Shown here: one piece after another, positions 37,589-46,466 of the stretch
Layout of the letters: each line of letters begins with the position of its first letter
How positions within the stretch are numbered: position 1 is the first letter of the stretch
NCBI RefSeq assembly: GCF_013167895.1
Contig: NZ_BLWC01000001.1
Location: forward strand, 3,658,001-3,722,000
Direction: 5' to 3'
DNA from: Streptomyces fulvorobeus
Lineage (GTDB): Bacteria > Actinomycetota > Actinomycetes > Streptomycetales > Streptomycetaceae
Length of the DNA stretch: 64,000 nt
Made by a program: the position numbers and the translations under genes
The notes under the pieces: generated by a model
Databases searched by the model: none
Told to the model about the DNA's origin: nothing
What the model saw: the letters and a program-made list of their open reading frames with translations, nothing else

Positions 37589-38788
37589 GTGACCGAGAAG
37601 GCCGACCTTCAGACCGTCCTCGACCGCGCCGCCGAGGGTGGGCGGATCTCCCCGGAGGAAGCGCTCGACCTCTACCGGTCGGCACCGCTGCACGCGCTGG
37701 GAGCTGCGGCCGACGCCGTACGCCGCCGCCGGTACGCGGGTACGGAGCACATCGCCACGTACATCATCGAGCGCAACATCAACTACACCAACGTCTGCGT
37801 CACCGCGTGCAAGTTCTGCGCGTTCTACGCGGCGCCCAAGGACACGGCCAAGGGCTGGTCCCGCGACCTCGACGACATCCTGCGCCGCTGTGCGGAGACC
37901 GTCGAACTGGGCGGCACACAGATCATGTTCCAGGGCGGCCACCACCCGGACTACGGCGTCGAGTACTACGAGAGGCACTTCTCCGCGATCAGGAAGGCGT
38001 ACCCGCAGCTGGTCATCCACTCCCTCGGCGCCTCCGAGATCGAGCACATGGCCCGGATCTCCGGCGTGTCGGCCGAAGAGGCCATCCGGCGCATCCACGC
38101 CGCGGGGCTCGACTCCTTCGCGGGCGCGGGCGCCGAACTGCTGCCCGCCCGGCCGCGCACCGCGATCGCCCCGCTCAAGGAGTCGGGCGAGCGCTGGCTG
38201 GAGATCATGGAGATCGCGCACGGACTCGGTGTCGAGTCGACCTCCACCATGCTGATGGGCACCGGCGAGACCAACGCCGAGCGCATCGAGCACCTGCGCA
38301 TGATCCGTGACGTGCAGGACCGCACGGGCGGCTTCCGCGCGTTCATCCCGTACACCTACCAGCCGGAGAACAACAAGCTGAAGGGGCAGACGCAGGCCAC
38401 GCTCTTCGAGTACCTGCGGATGATCGCCATCGCCCGGCTCTTCCTCGACAACGTCGCCCACATCCAGGGCTCCTGGCTGACGACAGGCAAGGAGGTCGGC
38501 CAGCTCTCCCTGCACTACGGCGCCGACGACCTGGGCTCGATCATGCTGGAGGAGAACGTCGTCTCGTCGGCGGGTGCCAGGCACCGCTCCAACCGCATGG
38601 AGATCATCGACCTGATCCGCAAGGCGGACCGCGTCCCCGCCCAGCGCGCCACGACGTACGAACACCTCGTCGTGCACGACGACCCGGCGAACGACCCCGT
38701 CGACGAGCGCGTCGTCTCGCACATCTCGTCCACCGCCATCGCGGGCGGCACGGCCCACCCGGAGCTCAGGCTCCTCAGCGCCAACTAG
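37589..38788 (+). CDS. mqnC: cyclic dehypoxanthine futalosine synthase (radical SAM)
   Basis: MqnC closes the spiro ring of dehypoxanthine futalosine using S-adenosylmethionine and a [4Fe-4S] cluster. The 399-residue protein has the cluster motif CVTACKFC (CxxxCxxC) after NINYTNV, the family stretch LGGTQIMFQGGHHPDYGVEY, and the C-terminal MqnC/E domain (GSWLTTGKEVGQLSLHYGADD). GTG 37589 is preceded by GAAAGGTGAC. It is on the same strand as mqnA and just upstream of the methyltransferase. Confidence 0.95.
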   Translation: MTEKADLQTVLDRAAEGGRISPEEALDLYRSAPLHALGAAADAVRRRRYAGTEHIATYIIERNINYTNVCVTACKFCAFYAAPKDTAKGWSRDLDDILRRCAETVELGGTQIMFQGGHHPDYGVEYYERHFSAIRKAYPQLVIHSLGASEIEHMARISGVSAEEAIRRIHAAGLDSFAGAGAELLPARPRTAIAPLKESGERWLEIMEIAHGLGVESTSTMLMGTGETNAERIEHLRMIRDVQDRTGGFRAFIPYTYQPENNKLKGQTQATLFEYLRMIAIARLFLDNVAHIQGSWLTTGKEVGQLSLHYGADDLGSIMLEENVVSSAGARHRSNRMEIIDLIRKADRVPAQRATTYEHLVVHDDPANDPVDERVVSHISSTAIAGGTAHPELRLLSAN

Positions 38789-38795
38789 CCCCCGC

Positions 38796-39260
38796 GTGCT
38801 GACGCTGCACGTGGCCGCGGCCGGGCCCGCCGTACTCGTCGAGGGGCGGCTGGTCGCGGCCGTGGGCGGGTACGAGGACCTGTCCGCCGCCCACCCGGGC
38901 GCGCGGGTGCGGCACTGGCCGGGCGAGATCGCCCCGGGACGGGTGCGGGACGGGGTGCGGGCGCTGCTGGAGGACACCTTCCACCCGGACGCGTATCTGC
39001 CCGGACGGCCGGACCACCGGGGCGAGTCCGTACGGCGGGGCATCCACGTGCTGCTGGGGGAGGGTGTCACCGCGGTCGTCGACGACCTGACGGACCCGGC
39101 CGTACGGGCCGCGGTCGACCGGTCCGGTCTCGTACGGGTGCCGGCGGGTCACCGGCCGGTGCTCACGGTGGGCGGCCGGGCGGATCTGGCCGTGATCGAC
39201 GGTGACGGCGGGTGCGTGGCGACCGTACTGGCGGGGCGGCTGGTGCACCGGCGGCGGTGA
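38796..39260 (+). CDS. imidazolonepropionase-like domain protein
   Basis: A protein of about 154 residues begins seven bases after the mqnC stop, so it is probably co-transcribed. It has the N-terminal and C-terminal composite-domain strands of amidohydrolases ([20 protein letters not shown] and [14 protein letters not shown]), but the metal-binding TIM barrel is missing. This short form accompanies mqnC in streptomycetes. It is unlikely to be a hydrolase by itself; a link to menaquinone synthesis is inferred from position only. Confidence 0.75.
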   Translation: MLTLHVAAAGPAVLVEGRLVAAVGGYEDLSAAHPGARVRHWPGEIAPGRVRDGVRALLEDTFHPDAYLPGRPDHRGESVRRGIHVLLGEGVTAVVDDLTDPAVRAAVDRSGLVRVPAGHRPVLTVGGRADLAVIDGDGGCVATVLAGRLVHRRR

Positions 39261-39355
39261 GGCGCACGGCCGGGGCGCCCCTGGTCGGACCCGGAAGGCC
39301 GCAGCCCTCCCGCACCGCTGCGGTACGCAAGGCACCGGGCTGCTTGAATGGGCGG

Positions 39356-40048
39356 GTGACCCGAGCATCCCTGGACAAGCAGCCGCACGAAGTCGCCTCG
39401 ATGTTCGACGACGTGGCGGCCAGGTACGACCTCACCAACGACGTGCTCTCGCTCGGCCAGGCCCGGCTGTGGCGCAAGGAGGTCGCCAAGGCGGTGCACG
39501 CGCGGCCCGCCGAGAAGATCCTCGACCTCGCGGCGGGTACGGCGACGTCCTCGCTGCCCTTCGCCGCGACCGGCGCGTACGTCGTGCCGTGCGACTTCTC
39601 GATCGGCATGCTCCGCGAGGGCAAGAAGCGCAACTCCTGGCTGCCCTTCACCGCGGGCGACGCCACGAGGCTGCCGTTCCGCGACGGGACCTTCGACGCG
39701 GTGACGATCTCCTTCGGGCTGCGCAACGTGCAGGCCACGGAGCAGGCGCTCCGCGAGCTGTACCGGGTGACGAAGCCCGGCGGACGCGTCGTGATCTGCG
39801 AGTTCTCCCAGCCGACGTGGGCGCCCTTCCGCACGGTCTACACCGAGTACCTGATGCGCGCCCTGCCGCCGGTCGCCCGCGCGGTGTCCTCCAACCCCGA
39901 CGCGTACGTCTACCTCGCCGAGTCCATCCGCGCCTGGCCCGACCAGACGGGCCTCGCCGCCCTGCTCCAGAAGGCCGGCTGGTCGGACGTCGCCTGGCGC
40001 AACCTCACCGGCGGGGTCGTGGCCCTGCACCGGGGCGTACGCCGCTGA
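39356..40048 (+). CDS. menG: demethylmenaquinone methyltransferase
   Basis: The 230-residue UbiE/MenG methyltransferase transfers a methyl group from S-adenosylmethionine to demethylmenaquinone, the last step of menaquinone synthesis. Family signatures are present: [20 protein letters not shown] near the N-terminus, [15 protein letters not shown] (SAM motif I) and [14 protein letters not shown]. The GTG at 39356 gives the normal family start, though its ribosome site is weak. It is on the same strand as mqnA and mqnC. Confidence 0.92.
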   Translation: MTRASLDKQPHEVASMFDDVAARYDLTNDVLSLGQARLWRKEVAKAVHARPAEKILDLAAGTATSSLPFAATGAYVVPCDFSIGMLREGKKRNSWLPFTAGDATRLPFRDGTFDAVTISFGLRNVQATEQALRELYRVTKPGGRVVICEFSQPTWAPFRTVYTEYLMRALPPVARAVSSNPDAYVYLAESIRAWPDQTGLAALLQKAGWSDVAWRNLTGGVVALHRGVRR

Positions 40049-40082
40049 CCCGGGGTCTGCCGGGCGCGCGGCACCGGCTCGC

Positions 40083-40601
40083 TCACAGCTCCAGCCGGAA
40101 GCAGTACGCCTGCTGCCCGGAGACCGGGGTCGTGAAGGTCTCGGCCTGCCGCATGCCGAGCCGCCGGGCCACCGCGAGCGAGCGTATGTTGCGCGAGTCG
40201 ACCATCGCGACGACGTCCTTCACCCCGGCCGCCCGTACCCGCTCCAGGGCGGTGCGGGCGGCGGCGGTCGCGTAACCGCGCCCCCAGGCGGCCCGGCCGA
40301 GCCGCCAGCCGATCTCGGTCTCACCCACCGGCCCGTAGGCGGTGTGCGGCCACGGCTGGGCGCCGGTGAAGCCGAGCACCTCGCCCGGGTCGTCCAGCAC
40401 GGTCCACAGGCAGTGGCCGAGCTCCGCGTCGTGGCGGCGCTGGCGCGCGGTCAGCTCCTCATACACGGAGAGTTCCGCCGGCCTGCCGCCGAGGAACTCC
40501 ATCACCTCGGGGTCCGCGAACACCCGGTGCCAGGCGAAGGCGTCCTCGTCGGTCGGGACGCGCAGACGTACGGCGGGGGTCGGACCAGCTGCGATCGGCA
40601 T
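40083..40601 (-). CDS. GNAT-family N-acetyltransferase
   Basis: The 172-residue protein has the GNAT fold with the acetyl-CoA loop in IGWRLGRAAWGRGYATAAA and the late motif NIRSLAVARRLGMRQ, as in RimJ/RimL-type and drug-modifying acetyltransferases. The substrate is unknown. The ATG at 40601 follows AAGGG. It is the only minus-strand gene inside the menaquinone block. Confidence 0.88.
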   Translation of the reverse strand: MPIAAGPTPAVRLRVPTDEDAFAWHRVFADPEVMEFLGGRPAELSVYEELTARQRRHDAELGHCLWTVLDDPGEVLGFTGAQPWPHTAYGPVGETEIGWRLGRAAWGRGYATAAARTALERVRAAGVKDVVAMVDSRNIRSLAVARRLGMRQAETFTTPVSGQQAYCFRLEL

Positions 40602-40698
40602 CGGGGAGCCCTTCGGAGAGTTGACCGGCGTGCCCCCATAGACTGCACGGGACCTGTGCCGAGCGGCACACGATTCCGATTCCTCGGGAGATCCGACC

Positions 40699-41982
40699 GT
40701 GACCGAGCCCCTCTCCGAACACAGCGCGGATGTGATCGTCGTCGGGGCGGGCCCAGCCGGCTCCACGACCGCGTACTACCTGGCCAAGGCCGGACTGGAC
40801 GTCCTCCTCCTGGAGAAGACGGCGTTCCCGCGCGAGAAGGTGTGCGGCGACGGCCTCACCCCCCGCGCGACCAAGCAGCTCGTCTCCATGGGGATCGACA
40901 TCTCCGAGGAGGCCGGCTGGCTCCGCAACAAGGGGCTGCGCATCATCGGCGGCGGCGTCCGGCTCCAGCTGGACTGGCCCGACCTCGCCTCGTACCCGGA
41001 CTACGGACTGGTCCGCAAGCGTGACGACTTCGACGAGCAGCTGGCCCGGCAGGCGCAGAAGGCGGGCGCGCGGCTGTACGAGCGCTGCAACGTCGGCGCC
41101 CCGGTCCTCGACGAGCGCACCGGCCGCATCACTGGTGTGCACGCGAAGTTCGGCGAGGAGAAGACCGAGGTCACCTTCCACGCCCCGCTCGTCGTCGCCG
41201 CGGACGGCAACTCCACCCGGCTCTCCCTCGCGATGGGTCTGCACCGGCGCGAGGACCGCCCGATGGGCGTCGCGGTGCGTACGTACTTCACCTCGCCCCG
41301 TCACGAGGACGACTACCTGGAGTCCTGGCTGGAGCTGTGGGACCGCCGCGGCGCCGAGGACCGGCTGCTGCCGGGCTACGGCTGGATCTTCGGCATGGGC
41401 GACGGCACGTCCAACGTCGGCCTCGGCATCCTCAACTCCTCCTCCGCCTTCAAGGAGCTGGACTGGCGCGAGGTCCTCAAGGCGTGGTGCGCGTCCATGC
41501 CGCAGGACTGGGGCTACACCCCCGAGAACATGACGATGCCGATCCGGGGCGCCGCGCTCCCGATGGCCTTCAACCGCCAGCCGCACTACACCAAGGGGCT
41601 GCTGCTGGTCGGTGACGCGGGCGGCATGGTCAACCCGTTCAACGGCGAGGGCATCGCGTACGCCATGGAGTCCGGGCAGATCGCGGCGGACGTCATCGTC
41701 CAGGCACACGCCCGCGCGACCCCGGCCCAGCGCGAACTGGCCCTGAACAACTACCCGAAGGTGCTCAAGGAGACCTACGGCGGGTACTACACGATGGGCC
41801 GCGCGTTCGTGAAGCTCATCGGCAACCCGAAGGTGATGAAGATCGCGACGCAGCGCGGCCTGACCCACCCGGTCCTGATGAAGTTCACCCTGAAGATGCT
41901 CGCCAACCTGACCGACCCGACGGGCGGCGACGCGATGGACCGCATCATCAACGGTCTCGCGAAGGTGGCTCCGAACTCCTGA
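40699..41982 (+). CDS. geranylgeranyl-reductase-family flavoprotein (menaquinone reductase type)
   Basis: This 427-residue flavoprotein has the FAD site IVVGAGPAGSTTAYYLAKAG, the CGDG motif (KVCGDGLTPRA) and the second FAD motif GDAGGMVNPFNGEGIAYAM. The family includes MenJ, which saturates one isoprene unit of menaquinone in actinobacteria. The neighbouring mqn and menG genes support that role. It should act at the membrane surface on the quinone tail. GTG 40699 has GGGAG eight bases upstream. Confidence 0.9.
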   Translation: MTEPLSEHSADVIVVGAGPAGSTTAYYLAKAGLDVLLLEKTAFPREKVCGDGLTPRATKQLVSMGIDISEEAGWLRNKGLRIIGGGVRLQLDWPDLASYPDYGLVRKRDDFDEQLARQAQKAGARLYERCNVGAPVLDERTGRITGVHAKFGEEKTEVTFHAPLVVAADGNSTRLSLAMGLHRREDRPMGVAVRTYFTSPRHEDDYLESWLELWDRRGAEDRLLPGYGWIFGMGDGTSNVGLGILNSSSAFKELDWREVLKAWCASMPQDWGYTPENMTMPIRGAALPMAFNRQPHYTKGLLLVGDAGGMVNPFNGEGIAYAMESGQIAADVIVQAHARATPAQRELALNNYPKVLKETYGGYYTMGRAFVKLIGNPKVMKIATQRGLTHPVLMKFTLKMLANLTDPTGGDAMDRIINGLAKVAPNS

Positions 41983-42223
41983 TCATGCGAGATCGGCCGC
42001 CCGGCACCTGACTGGACGGCCCGGCCCACGCCGGTTGAACCCTCAGACGTAGTAGAAGGCGTTCTTCCGCCGGTAGGGAAAATCTCGCGGATGTTGCGTA
42101 CGTAGCCGCTGCCGCTGCCACTGGCGGCTGCTCGACCTGACGCGGGGCGCTCCCCGGAAGTGAGCCCACGACTTCGCCCGCCGAGTGCGTACGGCACCGG
42201 CGGGCGGAGTGAGCAAGGGCCGC
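41983..42223. other. gap with a possible gene-end remnant
   Basis: No intact gene. On the minus strand, a frame ending at 42044 reads RLRTQHPRDFPYRRKNAFYYV before a stop, with normal-looking codons, and could be the tail of a lost gene. I do not recognise it. The region marks the left edge of the 42-48 kb accessory block. Confidence 0.3.
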
Positions 42224-42664
42224 CTACCAGCCGTGTTCGGTGAGTGCGCCGTTCCCCCGGAGGTAGCCGAGCAGGCCGGCGGCAGGGTACTCGATGATGT
42301 CCTCGGGCAGTTCGTGCACAGAGAACCATTCGAGGCCGAGACACTTCTCGGGCTCGCGGTTGACCGGTTCGCTCTCCCACTCGGTCGCCTCGAAGAACAG
42401 ACCGATGCGCTCGGTGTCGTCCTCCTGTCTGTGGTGCACAGTGTGGACGAGCGTCAGATGCCCGGGGTCGACCTCGACGCCGGTTTCCTCACGCAGCTCG
42501 CGGGCGGCGCCGACGGTGAGCGGCTCTCCCTGGTCGAGCTTGCCGGAGGGCGCGTGCCACCTGCCGTAGCCATAGGGTCCACCGCGCTGAGACAGCAGGA
42601 TCTTGTCACCGGTGCGCAGGATCACGTGTGTGTCGATGACGGGGGCTGCGGGTGCTGGGGCCAT
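42224..42664 (-). CDS. NUDIX hydrolase
   Basis: The 146-residue protein carries a complete Nudix box, starting at GKLDQGEPLTVGAARELREE and continuing TGVEV (G-x5-E-x7-RE-x2-EE-x-G pattern). It hydrolyses nucleoside diphosphates linked to another group; this size often fits modified (d)NTPs. It is the last gene of the minus-strand operon, 35 bases after the kinase-like gene. The substrate is unknown, but the operon context points to nucleotide metabolism or clean-up. Confidence 0.9.
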   Translation of the reverse strand: MAPAPAAPVIDTHVILRTGDKILLSQRGGPYGYGRWHAPSGKLDQGEPLTVGAARELREETGVEVDPGHLTLVHTVHHRQEDDTERIGLFFEATEWESEPVNREPEKCLGLEWFSVHELPEDIIEYPAAGLLGYLRGNGALTEHGW

Positions 42665-42699
42665 GGGTTCACCGTATGGTCGTCGGGTCTGGTGGGGCT

Positions 42700-43316
42700 T
42701 TAAACGCTACTCCCGTCCGGGGGTAGCACGTCGGAGATTCGGGCCGCTACCTCCGAAGGGGATGCCTCGGTGGAGTCGAGTACGAGAACGTGCACGCCTA
42801 GGTTCCTCATGGTCTGTGCGGCCTCGGTATAGAGCTCGACCTCACGGGCGGGGCCCTCGGGTCGTCGTGGAATCGGTGGCGCTTCCCGCGCTCGGCGAGT
42901 CGGGCGCCGATGGCGACCGGTTCGGCGGTGAGGATCACGGCGAGGTCAGGCAGCAGGATGTCGGCGTTCAGGTCGAGCAGGAACTGCTCGGGCACACCGT
43001 CGAGCTGTTGCAACACGAGGGACGACGCGAGGTACCGATCGCAGACGACGGTGAAGCCGGTGCCCAGCAGGGGCCGCAGGTCCCTGTCGATGTGTTCGTA
43101 CCGGTTGGCGGCGACGAGACACGCGAGTGCGCGACCGCTGAGAGAGTCTGCACTCTTGCGGGTGAACTCGCCGAGGGCGCTTGTCGAGGGCTCGGTTGTG
43201 CTGTGGACGGTTCGGCCGTCGTTGCGCAGCAGGCGGTCGAGTTCTGCGAGTGTGGTGGACTTCCCGACGCCACTCGGGCCGTCAAGGGTGACGAACACGC
43301 CCGAACGGCGGGTCAT
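42700..43316 (-). CDS. thymidylate-kinase-like P-loop kinase (frameshifted)
   Basis: The first 150 codons carry P-loop GPSGVGKST, TEPST, and CDRYLASSLVLQQLDG, matching the DRYxxSxxxxQ motif of dTMP kinases. After ERGKRHRFHDDP the frame is lost at the GGG of 42859-42861. One restored base continues EGPAREVELYTEAAQ to a stop at 42700, about 205 residues in total. The ATG overlaps the stop of the radical SAM gene (ATGA). It may phosphorylate an unusual nucleotide rather than dTMP, since streptomycetes carry a separate housekeeping tmk (inference). Confidence 0.82.
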
Positions 43317-44805
43317 ACGACGATCCCCCTCTGGTTCCGGTCATGCTGCTCGCGGGTGAGCGTCGCGAGGGTGGCACGCAGCCTGGGCAGGGGGACGGTG
43401 CCGAACTGGAAGTTCACTGAGAAATTGAACTCATCGCGGGCGCGCATGGACTCGTCGGCGCCGTCTGCGGTGAGGTCGACGTCGGAGTAAGCGAGCAGTT
43501 TGTCGGGGTCGTGGCCGGCGGTGGTGAGCTCCTGCCAGACCGGTGTACCGGGGTAGGGGCGGAACTCGAACACACTCGCCCGGAAGCGGCCGGGGCTGTG
43601 GTCGGCGATTTTCCACAGGTTGTGGATGTGGAGCACGGTGGCGTCGAGGTCTTCCTGCTCTTCGCCCGGGTAGCCGAGGATGAAATAGCCCTTTACGCCG
43701 ATGCCTTTTTTGAGCAGGCGCTCGGTCACGTCCTCGGTCATCTCCGCCGTGATCCGCTTGTCCATGACAGCGAGCACGCGGTCGCTGCCGGACTCGATCC
43801 CGAGGGCGACCTCGCGCAGACCGTTCGCCTTGAGCGTGTCGAGCATGTCGTCGTCAAGACGGTCGATCACGTTGATCCGTCCAGTGGCGTCCCAGACGTA
43901 CCGGTCACCGATGCCGTGCCGGGTGAATGCCTCCATCTGCGGCGCGATCACCCGCTTGGCGCCGAGGAAGAGGTCGTCCACGAAGCGGAACGCGGTCACT
44001 CCGTGGGAGTCGTGCAGGTGGTCGAGTTCGGCGACGATGCCCTCGGGTGACCGAGGCCGGATCTTGACGTCCGGGTTCGCCGAGACTGCCGCGCCACAGA
44101 ACGTGCAGTCGTAAGGGCACCCGCGTGAGCCGACGATGTTCGCCTCGGTCCGCCCGTCATCGGCAACGTAGGGGTCTTGCGGCAGGAACACGCGGTTCAC
44201 GAGCGGCAGGGCGTCGATGTCCGGACCGAGCCAATGAGCCTTGTTCCCGCGAGTCATGCCGACGGCGTGTGTACCGAGCAGGCGGTCGCGCCACATCACC
44301 CCCGGCAACTCGGTGCGACGGTGCTCGTCGTCGAGCAGGGCGGCGACGCGGGTCTCGCCCTCACCGATCACGAGGGCACGCAGGTTCGCCATACGGGGAT
44401 CGTCGAGGATGCGGGTAGGCATGGCACGGGCATGGTGTCCGCCGACCATGAGCGCGATCCCGGGGTCGAGGGCGGCGGCGATTCGGGCCGACATCTCGTA
44501 CGTGGGGGCGAGCAGGTTCATGCCCGTCCAGCGGGGCGGGCGGTGTTTACGACTCGGATGGTTTCCTCGATGCCGAGGCCGTGTGCCTCGGCGTCCAGGA
44601 CCCCCACGTTGAACCCCCCGACATGCTGCGCGTACGTGGCGATGTACGCCATGCCGAGCACAGGCAAGGTGTAGTCGTTGGTCCGGGGCCGCAGGCCGTA
44701 GTCGCGTAGCGGGGCGTTGACGAACAGGGCGTCGAGCGCGCGGTTCGGGTCGGCGCCTGCGATCAGATCAGTGGTTGCGTGTTCCTCCGTGGCCGTTAAG
44801 GTCAT
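43313..44805 (-). CDS. B12-binding-domain radical SAM protein (frameshifted)
   Basis: Restoring one base in the GGGG run 44533-44536 joins two frames into a protein of about 497 residues. The N-terminal 150 residues form a cobalamin-binding Rossmann domain (DALFVNAPLRDYGLRP, then VGGHHARAMPTRIL). The core has the cluster motif CPYDCTFC (CxxxCxxC) in GSRGCPYDCTFCGA, GIESGSDRVL and YFILGYPGE, the class B radical SAM methylase layout. The C-terminal 90 residues are family-specific. Such enzymes methylate unactivated carbons; the substrate here is unknown. GGGGGAG precedes the ATG. The start overlaps the glycosylase gene by 38 bases. Confidence 0.85.
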
Positions 44806-45600
44806 TGCTCCCCCAAGTGAGTGTGAACAGGGTCAGGGCGTGCAGGTGGGTGCGGTCGGGCGCCCAGCGGTGCCACAGGGCCTCGAACGGTGCTTCGGCT
44901 CTCGGCAGGGCGAGACCGGGTGCGGCTTTGTCGGCCCACGTGCGCACGGCGAGGTCGCCGTGCGGGTAGATCGAGAAGTCGCCCGTGTAGTCGGCGACGG
45001 CTGCCGCGGCCGTCCACGGGCCGATGCGGGGCACCTCGACGAGCTCCTTGATCAGGCATTCAGCGTCGAGGGTGGTCCAGTGCTCGCCGCGATCGAGGTA
45101 TGCCTCGGCGGCGGCTCGCAAGGCCGTGCGGTTGAATTTGGCGCCGACAGCCGCGAACCCGTCGTCGGAGATGTCGAGGACGGTCTCGGGGGAAGGGGCC
45201 AGAGCGAGCCGACCGGCCGGAGTGACGAAGCTACGGCCGTACGCGGTGTAGAACGCCCGGTGTCGCTTCCGGGCCTGCGCGGCGGTAACCACCTGCCGGA
45301 GGAGGGCGGTCGTGACCGCGTCCCACAACGAGGGATTCGTGAGCCGGGCCACCGTACCGAGGCAAACCAACTCGTCGAGCAATGGCGTCGCTTCGCTGGG
45401 TGTGGGCAGGTCGATTGAGGAGGTATACGCGACGGAGGGCTGCTCGCCGACGTCGGGGTCGAGGGGTGGAACAGTAGGTGCTCGCGGTCGCGTTCCCAGT
45501 GGGCGAGCCAGGCAGCGCCCTGATGCTCGACGACGCGTACGGGCTCACCATCCGGGGTCTCGTACCAGGCCGGGTGTTCTGTGATGACCGTTGTACTCAT
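44768..45600 (-). CDS. AlkA-like HhH-GPD DNA glycosylase-type protein (frameshifted)
   Basis: Restoring one base in the GGGG run 45463-45466 gives about 277 residues. The C-terminal half is a helix-hairpin-helix GPD domain: VEVPRIGPWTAAAAVADY followed by YPHGDLAVR, which keeps the catalytic Asp of AlkA-like glycosylases. The N-terminal half has an AlkA-like beta domain (VRVVEHQGAAWLAHWERD). The family excises damaged or modified bases from DNA. The ATG at 45600 overlaps the stop of the gene before it (ATGA). The operon with a radical SAM methylase and nucleotide enzymes suggests a role tied to a modified base. Confidence 0.8.
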
Positions 45601-46016
45601 GAACACGATTCCGTTCGGTGCTGTTTCGATGACACCCACAGTGTGCGGATCCCAGCGGCGTCAACGAGTGGTATCGCACAGGTCGCACGATCCACTCGAT
45701 GTGACGGCCCTTGCGCAGCATGAGGACGAACCCGCAGCGCTCCCCGCGATGAAGCGCGGCGGGCGCCTGCACCCAGCCGCCCTGGTCGGACCAGTAGAGG
45801 ACTCGGGCGAGTTCGCGCGGGGTAAGCCCGAGGACGTGGCTGACGCGGAGCTGGATGTTGGATGGCGCGGATGGCTTCCTGCGGAGTGGCCAGAATGCGG
45901 AGGTCGACCGGTTCGGGACGGAAGCAGGTGGCGGGGGCGCACCGCAGGGACTCGAAGCGGAAGCCGCGGTCGAGGCGCAGGGTGGCGGGTGTGGCGGTAC
46001 GAGGTGGTGTACGCAT
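45597..46016 (-). CDS. hypothetical protein heading the operon (two compensating frameshifts)
   Basis: The family-like reading is MRTPPRTATPATLRLDRG at the start, then ATPQEAIRAIQHQLRVSHV, ARVLYWSDQGGWVQAPAALH and IEWIVRPVRYPLVDAAG, ending at an ATGA overlap with the glycosylase gene. It needs one extra G removed near 45853-45854 and one base restored at 45670-45671, which cancel: the span is exactly 140 codons. The protein (139 residues) is soluble and basic, with no known motif. ATG 46016 has GGACGG upstream. As written, the uncorrected frame still stops at 45597 but encodes a scrambled middle. Confidence 0.6.
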   Translation of the reverse strand: MRTPPRTATPATLRLDRGFRFESLRCAPATCFRPEPVDLRILATPQEAIRAIQHPAPRQPRPRAYPARTRPSPLLVRPGRLGAGARRASSRGALRVRPHAAQGPSHRVDRATCAIPLVDAAGIRTLWVSSKQHRTESCS

Positions 46017-46138
46017 GGTCGACCGTCCGATCGCAGCGTCAGTCAAGGGAACCTGCGTCAATGGGACAGCAGGTAAAAGAAGTTACGTCGTCAGAGGGGC
46101 GGCCCTGCTGCTATCACGGCCGACGTGCGCGGCGCATG

Positions 46139-46154
46139 GTGACGGTAGCGTCAC
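46139..46154. promoter_or_regulatory. Palindrome in the operon promoter region
   Basis: GTGACGGTAGCGTCAC (6-base arms, 4-base centre) is followed by a further GTCAC copy. It lies about 125 bases upstream of the operon's first gene and is the best candidate for an operator, for example for the Scr1-type regulator encoded upstream. Confidence 0.4.
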
Positions 46155-46202
46155 GTCACAGTGCGGCGCAAGGGTGCTCCGGAGCATATGTGTCAGAGCT
46201 GC

Positions 46203-46233
46203 AAAAGTGCCCCCGGCATGGGCAGGGGGCACT
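46203..46233 (-). terminator. Terminator of the DUF397 gene
   Basis: Arms AGTGCCCCC / GGGGGCACT (46206-46214 and 46225-46233) are followed on the minus strand by TTTT. It separates the regulator pair from the downstream operon. Confidence 0.85.
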
Positions 46234-46255
46234 CGACGTTCAGGGCGACAGGTGT

Positions 46256-46456
46256 CTAACGGGCGAAATGATCGAATTCGCCAGCCTTGACTCCCTCGAT
46301 GAATGCGGAAAACTTGCTCCGGCTCGTGACGGTCACCACGCCTGGTTCATCGCTCTCGCGCATCAGGATTTCTCCGGCATGCTCCGCGATCTCGACGCAC
46401 TGCTCGCCGCCGCCACCGGAGAACGAAGACTTCTGCCACTCAATTTCTGCGCTCAT
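46256..46456 (-). CDS. DUF397-domain protein
   Basis: The 66-residue protein is one DUF397 domain: EIEWQKSSFSGGGGEQCVEI, VTVTSRSKFSAFIEGVKAG. DUF397 proteins pair with DUF5753 helix-turn-helix regulators in actinobacteria and are thought to modulate them, sometimes in a toxin-antitoxin-like way. It follows the Scr1-type gene by 10 bases, so the two form one transcript. Confidence 0.93.
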   Translation of the reverse strand: MSAEIEWQKSSFSGGGGEQCVEIAEHAGEILMRESDEPGVVTVTSRSKFSAFIEGVKAGEFDHFAR

Positions 46457-46466
46457 GCTGGGATTC

